A DNA stretch of 9,949 nt from Kiritimatiellia bacterium (GTDB lineage Bacteria; Verrucomicrobiota; Kiritimatiellia; RFP12; DVOR01): positions 1-9,949 of the forward strand of contig CAAGNN010000153.1 of NCBI GenBank assembly GCA_900771325.1, written 5' to 3'. The notes under the pieces are model-generated. The model was not told the DNA's origin. It did no database searches and was given only the letters and a program-made list of their open reading frames with translations. The position numbers were made by a program, and so were the translations under genes. Below are positions 6,280 to 9,949 of the stretch, in pieces (the stretch's first letter is position 1; the number at the start of each line of letters is the position of its first letter).

Positions 6280-9200
6280 TACTGCCCCTCCCGCTTCTTG
6301 AAGAGCCCTTTGAGGGCCTTGTCCAGGGCGTCCCCGGCCTCCTCGGCGCCATTGCCGAGGGCGTTAAGCGCCTCGCCGGCCACATCGCCGGCGGCCCCGC
6401 CCACCTCGAGCCCGGCCTCGCCGGTCTTCTGCAACGCCTTGGTCAGGCGCTTACTTACCTTCTGGCTGGCGCGCGAGATGGTGCTTTCCTTGAGGAAGGT
6501 GAGGATGGGGCCGGTCTCCACCTGGGGCCGATCGATGGTGCCGCGGATGGGCAGGCGCAGGGTCTGCCCCACGGGGAACTTCTTGGAGAGGCGCGAGCCC
6601 AGGAGCTGCTCGGTGAGGGGGATGGAGAGGGTGTAATCGACTTCGCGCGTGAGGAGGTTGCTCGAGCCCGAGCAGCGGAGCCGGGCACCGGAGACGCGCA
6701 GGTGGATCTCATCGCAGGTCAGCTTGCCGCCGCTGACGGCCACGCCGAAGTTTTGGTCGGGCAACGCCAGCACCCGGTCGCGCGATTGCAGGAGCGAGAG
6801 CACGGTGCCGAGCGTGCCGTTGGGTTTGAGGGCCACGCCGCGCGTCTGGAAGAGCACCTGCGCCTCCAAGGCCGCCAGCGGCTCGGTCTCGCCCCCGAGC
6901 GGCAGGCGCACCTGCTGCGCCAGGAGGTTAATCGTCCCCTGCGGCTCGGCCGACCCGGGGAGGATGGGGCTCACGGCGCGCAACGCCAGGTCCAGCAACT
7001 CGGGCGTCACCTGCACCTGGTCGAGCACGCGGCTGCCTTCGGGCACGGTGAGCACGTAGGGCGTGGCCGAGAGGTTGATCTGCGGGCAGAGGTTGAGCCG
7101 CCCGCCATTGACCTGCCAGGCACCCTCCATCGCCGCCACGCCCTCGGCCAGGGTGAAGGTGGCGCTGCCGCCGGGGATGTCGATCCCGGGGCAGGTGATC
7201 TTGTCGAAGCGCAACTCGGCCTGGGCGCGCCCTTCGTTGAGGATGGCCGGGGTGCCGGCGGAGAGGGGCGCGCGGAAGGTAAAGGGCGTGGTGTGGCGGC
7301 CGCTGACGGCCAGCCCCAGGTCGCGATAGGGCGCGCAGACCGGCAGGGCCCAGAGGGCGGTGAAGTCGGGCGTCAAGGTGCCCTCGAGCGTCAGGAGCGC
7401 CTCGGCGGGGGCGTAGGTGCCGCGCGCGGTGAGCGAGAGGAGCGCCTGTTCCAGCGCCAGCCGCTCCAAGGTGAGCGTCTCGCCCAGCGTGGCCGCGGCC
7501 GAGAGGGTGAAGGGGAGCGCGAGGGGGGACTGCTCGGGCAGAGCGAGGGCGAAGTCCGCCGAGCGCACCTGCGCCTCCAGCCGCTGCTCGGGGGAGGCCT
7601 TGAGCGCGTACTCCAGCGTGCCCTGCGCGGTGAGCGGCGTCTCGTCCTTCCCCCACTTGCGCCAAGCGAGGAGGCGGCTGGGCTGGAAGGCCCCGGCGAG
7701 TTCGGCCGTCGGGAAGGGCTGGCCGGACGCGAGGGTGCCCTGCCCCTCGGCGGTCAGGCAGGGGGTGGTGAGCTTGAGCACCTCGGCCGAGAGCTTCCCC
7801 TCTGCGTAGGCGAGGGTGGCCTCCACGCGCGCCAACTCCGCCTCGCGCACCTGCCAGGCAGCCGAGGTGAAGGTGGCATTGCGCACAGCGGCGATGACCT
7901 TCGCGCGCAGGGCCTCCAGGCTGCCCGCTGCGGTGGCGTTGAGGCGCAGTTCGCCGCCGGCCGCCTGCCCCTCGGGCAGGGGCGGAGCGAAGCGCAGCGC
8001 CTGAGTCAAATCAGCTTCGAGCGTAAGCGCGGCGCTGCGGAAGGCGCGTTGGGCAAGGTCCGGCTTCTCGACCTTCAACTGGGTTTGGAGGAGGGGTGTG
8101 GTCAGCGCGTCGGCCTGTTGCCGCCGGAGGGTCACCTGCGCGGCCACCGCCTCGCGCTTGCCCGAAAGTTCGGCCGTGAGCGTGACCGGCTCGGCCAGCG
8201 CCACCTCGCCAATGAAGGGCCGCAGGGCCTCCAAGAGCGCCGTGCTCTCGGCCTGGACGCGGAACTCCCCCGCCGCCAAGGTCCCGCGGCCGCTCGCTTC
8301 CAGCCCCGGCAGCTTGACCGCGAAGGCCACCACCTCGCTCCGCAGCGGCTCGGCCGGCACCACCAACGCCGCCAATGTCACCTCCGGCGAGACCGCGAGC
8401 GCCTTGCCCGCCACCTGCGCGCTCAGCCCCGGCGTGCTCGCCGCCAAACTCACCGCCAACTGCTCCTGCGTGGCATCGGGGAGGAGCGAGCCCTGCGCCT
8501 CCAGCGTCCCCCCGGTCAGCGCGTAGCCCTCGGGCAAGGTCAATGGCACGCCAAAGGCCGCCGCCACCTGCTGAGCCTTCGTCCACAGCGCGCAGAGATC
8601 CACCCGCAGCTTCGCCTTCGCCTCCGGCCACAGACCCGCCGCGCGCCCCTCGGCCTGGGCGGCAATCTCCCCCCACGGCGCGGCCAGCGAAAGGGTCAGC
8701 TGCTGGACCGCGCGCGCCGGCTCGGCCATCGCCACCGCTAACGGCCGGCTCGTCGCCCGCAGCACCGTCTGCGCCCCAAGCACCTTGCCCGAGAAGTCGA
8801 GCGACACCGGCGCGGTCACCTCCGGCCAATTCGCCGTCAGTGCGCCCGCCTCCAGCAGCGGCTCGGCAAGCGGCGCGCAGAGCACCTTCGCCTCCCGCAC
8901 CGTGACGCGGGCCGAGAGTTGCTTGATGGGAAGCGAGAGCGGTGCCTTTGCCTTCGCCGGTGCACGCGGTGGTGTCGGCACCCCGGGCGCTGCTTCGGCG
9001 GACATCGCCGCCGGCGTGAGCACCACCTCCGGCGCGTCAATCGCCACCTCGGCCCGCACCCGCCCGAACGGCAGAAGCTGCCACAGGCTGTTAAGCTGCA
9101 AGCCCTTCACGTGCGCCTCCACCCCCGCACGCGGATCGCTGTAAGTCACCCCGTCCACCTGCTGCGCCCCAAACCACGAGAGGCGCCAAGAGGCCACCTC

Positions 9201-9398
9201 CACCCGCGCCGGCGCAAGCGCCGCATTCGCCTGCTCTAGAATAAGGTTACGCGCGCACGCGCACGAGAGCAACCACGGAGCCCCCGCCAGGAGCCCCACC
9301 AGCACCCCAAGCCCCCCGAGCACACCCACCGTCACCCGCAGACCCCACCGCCGCGGCTTGCGCTCGCCCCTTGCATTGACCGGTTTCGTAAAGTCCAT
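6279..9398 (-). CDS. AsmA/TamB-like membrane-anchored envelope protein
   Basis: 1039 residues and the first gene of the operon. A basic N-terminus (R10, R13, K14, R16, R17) leads into one hydrophobic segment (about 20-45). The next part, I-L-E-Q-A-N-A-A-L-A-P-A-R-V-E-V (53-68), then W-R-L-S-W-F-G (71-77) and V-D-G-V-T-Y-S-D-P (81-89), is the usual opening of AsmA-type proteins. The rest is long, alternating, probably beta-rich sequence with few charged helices and ends D-Y-T-L-S-I-P-L-T, a late G-T-I-D-R-P-Q-V strand typical of the family's C-terminal region, and a Gly/Ala-rich helical tail ending K-K-R-E-G-Q. AsmA-like proteins sit in the inner membrane with a periplasmic body and are linked to lipid transport to the outer membrane; here that is inference. 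ATG at 9398 follows AGGAG (9406-9410 complement) by 7 bases. DUF748 or TamB relatives are alternatives. Confidence 0.75.
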   Translation of the reverse strand: MDFTKPVNARGERKPRRWGLRVTVGVLGGLGVLVGLLAGAPWLLSCACARNLILEQANAALAPARVEVASWRLSWFGAQQVDGVTYSDPRAGVEAHVKGLQLNSLWQLLPFGRVRAEVAIDAPEVVLTPAAMSAEAAPGVPTPPRAPAKAKAPLSLPIKQLSARVTVREAKVLCAPLAEPLLEAGALTANWPEVTAPVSLDFSGKVLGAQTVLRATSRPLAVAMAEPARAVQQLTLSLAAPWGEIAAQAEGRAAGLWPEAKAKLRVDLCALWTKAQQVAAAFGVPLTLPEGYALTGGTLEAQGSLLPDATQEQLAVSLAASTPGLSAQVAGKALAVSPEVTLAALVVPAEPLRSEVVAFAVKLPGLEASGRGTLAAGEFRVQAESTALLEALRPFIGEVALAEPVTLTAELSGKREAVAAQVTLRRQQADALTTPLLQTQLKVEKPDLAQRAFRSAALTLEADLTQALRFAPPLPEGQAAGGELRLNATAAGSLEALRAKVIAAVRNATFTSAAWQVREAELARVEATLAYAEGKLSAEVLKLTTPCLTAEGQGTLASGQPFPTAELAGAFQPSRLLAWRKWGKDETPLTAQGTLEYALKASPEQRLEAQVRSADFALALPEQSPLALPFTLSAAATLGETLTLERLALEQALLSLTARGTYAPAEALLTLEGTLTPDFTALWALPVCAPYRDLGLAVSGRHTTPFTFRAPLSAGTPAILNEGRAQAELRFDKITCPGIDIPGGSATFTLAEGVAAMEGAWQVNGGRLNLCPQINLSATPYVLTVPEGSRVLDQVQVTPELLDLALRAVSPILPGSAEPQGTINLLAQQVRLPLGGETEPLAALEAQVLFQTRGVALKPNGTLGTVLSLLQSRDRVLALPDQNFGVAVSGGKLTCDEIHLRVSGARLRCSGSSNLLTREVDYTLSIPLTEQLLGSRLSKKFPVGQTLRLPIRGTIDRPQVETGPILTFLKESTISRASQKVSKRLTKALQKTGEAGLEVGGAAGDVAGEALNALGNGAEEAGDALDKALKGLFKKREGQ

Positions 9399-9421
9399 AC
9401 ACTCGCTCCTAATCGGCCCCT

Positions 9422-9432
9422 AGCATAGCACA
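9422..9432 (-). promoter_or_regulatory. Probable promoter of the five-gene operon, extended -10
   Basis: On the - strand TATGCT (9427 to 9422) is preceded by TGTGC (9432 to 9428), an extended -10 differing by one base from the guaA promoter. No good -35 is seen at a 17-base spacing. Transcription would begin near 9415, giving a leader of about 17 bases that contains only the AGGAG ribosome binding site of the AsmA-like gene. Confidence 0.55.
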
Positions 9433-9475
9433 TTCCCTCCCCCGCGCGCACTGAGCCTTCGCCCACTCCTCCGAC

Positions 9476-9498
9476 TGTGGGGGCTACTCGCCCCCACA
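9476..9498. repeat. GGGGGC hairpin 1
   Basis: TGTGGGGGC (9476-9484) and GCCCCCACA (9490-9498) pair perfectly over 9 bp around a TACTC loop. The core GGGGGC/GCCCCC recurs at 9639-9657 and near 9667-9686. Confidence 0.8.
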
Positions 9499-9505
9499 CC
9501 CCTCG

Positions 9506-9522
9506 GGAGCGCAGGGCGCTCC
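9506..9522. repeat. Hairpin GGAGCGC/GCGCTCC
   Basis: GGAGCGC (9506-9512) and GCGCTCC (9516-9522) form a perfect 7-bp stem with an AGG loop. Confidence 0.7.
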
Positions 9523-9528
9523 ACTCCG

Positions 9529-9555
9529 GCCGAGGCGCCCTCCGGGCACCTCGGC
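9529..9555. repeat. Hairpin with a 7 + 4 bp stem (GCCGAGG type)
   Basis: Outer arms GCCGAGG (9529-9535) and CCTCGGC (9549-9555) pair over 7 bp. After a single C/A mismatch, inner arms GCCC (9537-9540) and GGGC (9544-9547) pair around a TCC loop. The whole stem is 11 bp with one mismatch. Confidence 0.75.
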
Positions 9556-9602
9556 TCTCTGTCATCTGTCCTCGCGAGCGTAGCGAGCTCCTTGCACACC
9601 GC

Positions 9603-9630
9603 GCGGCGATGCGCTTACGCGCCTCGCCGC
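9603..9630. repeat. Hairpin with a 7 + 4 bp stem (GCGGCGA type)
   Basis: Outer arms GCGGCGA (9603-9609) and TCGCCGC (9624-9630) pair over 7 bp. After a T/C mismatch, inner arms GCGC (9611-9614) and GCGC (9619-9622) pair around TTAC. The plan (7 bp, one mismatch, 4 bp, short loop) matches the hairpin at 9529-9555 although the bases differ. Confidence 0.75.
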
Positions 9631-9638
9631 CCCGGCCA

Positions 9639-9657
9639 TTGGGGGCCCTGCCCCCAA
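9639..9657. repeat. GGGGGC hairpin 2
   Basis: TTGGGGGC (9639-9646) and GCCCCCAA (9650-9657) form a perfect 8-bp stem with a CCT loop. Confidence 0.8.
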
Positions 9658-9666
9658 GCCCCCAGC

Positions 9667-9686
9667 GCGGGGGGCAACGCCCCCGC
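9667..9686. repeat. GGGGGC hairpin 3
   Basis: GCGGGGGGC (9667-9675) and GCCCCCGC (9679-9686) pair around an AAC loop with one bulged G. It is the third occurrence of the same core in 211 bases. Confidence 0.65.
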
Positions 9687-9731
9687 ACTCCAAGAAATCC
9701 CGGCCCCACTGCCGCGTTCGCCCGGCACCCC

Positions 9732-9749
9732 CGGCCACTCCAATGGCCG
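9732..9749. repeat. Hairpin CGGCCA/TGGCCG
   Basis: CGGCCA (9732-9737) and TGGCCG (9744-9749) form a 6-bp stem with a 6-base loop. A further TGGCCG at 9755-9760 could compete for the left arm. Confidence 0.55.
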
Positions 9750-9788
9750 CGCCCTGGCCGTTACCCCGCCCGGCTCGGGAGGTGCTTA

Positions 9789-9818
9789 CCGAAAGGCCAG
9801 TTCTCCTCCTACTTTCGG
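9789..9818. repeat. Hairpin CCGAAAG/CTTTCGG with purine-rich loop on the - strand
   Basis: CCGAAAG (9789-9795) and CTTTCGG (9812-9818) pair over 7 bp around 16 bases. Read on the - strand the loop contains AGGAGGAG (9803-9810), a strong ribosome-binding-like sequence. It lies in the least GC-extreme part of the region. Confidence 0.55.
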
Positions 9819-9838
9819 CGGTGTTGGCATAGCGCCTT

Positions 9839-9893
9839 CGCTTCGCTCGGCCTTCTGTGGCGCGGCATATTTGCCGCGCAGCGAGCGTCAGCG
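9839..9893. repeat. Composite 55-base hairpin with CGAGCG flanks
   Basis: Inner arms GCGCGGCA (9860-9867) and TGCCGCGC (9872-9879) pair perfectly around TATT. Outside them CGCTCG (9844-9849) pairs with CGAGCG (9882-9887), and CGCT (9839-9842) pairs with AGCG (9890-9893). There is an unpaired 10-base stretch on the left side at 9850-9859. Confidence 0.65.
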
Positions 9894-9949
9894 AGCGCCT
9901 GGCTCCAAGCCCCCAGCCCCTCCCCCTGCCGCGCCCTTCCTTCGCATCC

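Larger units (their letters stand above)
9654..9917. repeat. Direct repeat CCAAGCCCCCAGC, two copies
   Basis: The 13-base word CCAAGCCCCCAGC occurs at 9654-9666 and again at 9905-9917 in the same orientation, 251 bases apart. The first copy overlaps the right arm of GGGGGC hairpin 2. The sequence between them carries the other hairpins, so the pair could mark a duplicated unit, but a chance match in C-rich DNA is possible. Confidence 0.45.
9433..9949. other. Gene-free, hairpin-rich intergenic DNA
   Basis: About 517 bases with no convincing gene on either strand. Open frames here are low-complexity Gly/Arg/Pro/Ala translations with no family features. I saw no tRNA-like, rRNA or riboswitch signature and no transposase or CRISPR repeat. 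What it holds instead is at least eight short perfect or near-perfect hairpins and several repeated words, listed separately. It may separate the operon from a gene beyond the right edge. Confidence 0.75.

Noticed and set aside
6702..8741. A 679-codon open frame on the + strand opposite the AsmA-like gene
   Set aside because: Its composition is Arg/Gly/Glu/Leu-rich and repetitive, as expected of the complement of a GC-rich gene. The - strand gene has a coherent architecture, start site and overlap with its neighbour.
9332..9709. A 125-codon open frame on the - strand across the right intergenic region and operon promoter
   Set aside because: It is Arg/Gly-rich without domain features, runs through several perfect hairpins and ends inside the start of the AsmA-like gene.
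9788..9830. A 14-codon - strand mini-gene starting M-P-T-P-P-K-V-G-G and ending A-F-R
   Set aside because: Too short to judge, with only a weak AAGG ahead of the ATG and no promoter seen. It is mentioned under the hairpin finding only.
9433..9949. CRISPR array, tRNA or riboswitch in the hairpin-rich right end
   Set aside because: There are no regularly spaced identical repeats, no T-loop or acceptor pairing of a tRNA, and no conserved riboswitch core. The hairpins differ in sequence and spacing.

Overview
The window is GC-rich and mostly ordinary bacterial chromosome. It holds seven protein-coding genes, one of them cut by the left edge, and about 520 bases of non-coding DNA at the right end. 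The clear families (guaA, ispF, polA) are bacterial. A PD-(D/E)XK nuclease of the AAA-ATPase-associated kind, an AsmA-like envelope protein and a W-N-I-K/CxxC/CxxC protein together point weakly to a Gram-negative bacterium, perhaps of the Planctomycetota-Verrucomicrobiota-Lentisphaerota-Kiritimatiellota group. That placement is inference from memory of similar proteins and is not proven here.

Layout: (1) 1-408, + strand, the C-terminal end of a PD-(D/E)XK nuclease-type protein. (2) 441-489, a compact promoter region with an extended -10 element, a 7-bp inverted repeat and a 9-bp direct repeat. (3) 496-2043, + strand, guaA (GMP synthase), with no guaB beside it. (4) 2050-2116, a short array of 7-bp repeats running into a strong hairpin that can terminate transcription from both sides. 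(5) 2119-9398, - strand, five tightly packed genes read from right to left: an AsmA-like membrane-anchored protein, a small zinc-ribbon-like protein, a small single-pass membrane protein, polA and ispF. The first three overlap at start/stop codons (TAATG, ATGA) and the last gaps are 15 and 22 bases, so this is very likely one operon. Its promoter lies at 9422-9432 and it ends at the hairpin at 2091-2116. (6) 9433-9949, no convincing gene, but an unusually dense series of hairpins and short repeats.

How the genes relate: guaA supplies GMP, ispF makes an isoprenoid precursor, polA does repair and primer removal, and the AsmA-like protein probably acts in the envelope. The operon mixes housekeeping roles and does not form an obvious pathway. 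The two small proteins upstream of polA are the real unknowns.

I found no CRISPR array, transposon, phage, toxin-antitoxin or defence system that can be supported. The points most worth a second look are the hairpin-rich right end (hairpins sharing a GGGGGC core, with outer base pairs that change together), the two uncharacterised proteins translationally coupled ahead of polA, the PolA whose proofreading site looks inactivated, the 7-bp repeat array after guaA, and the near-identical extended -10 elements of the two promoters.
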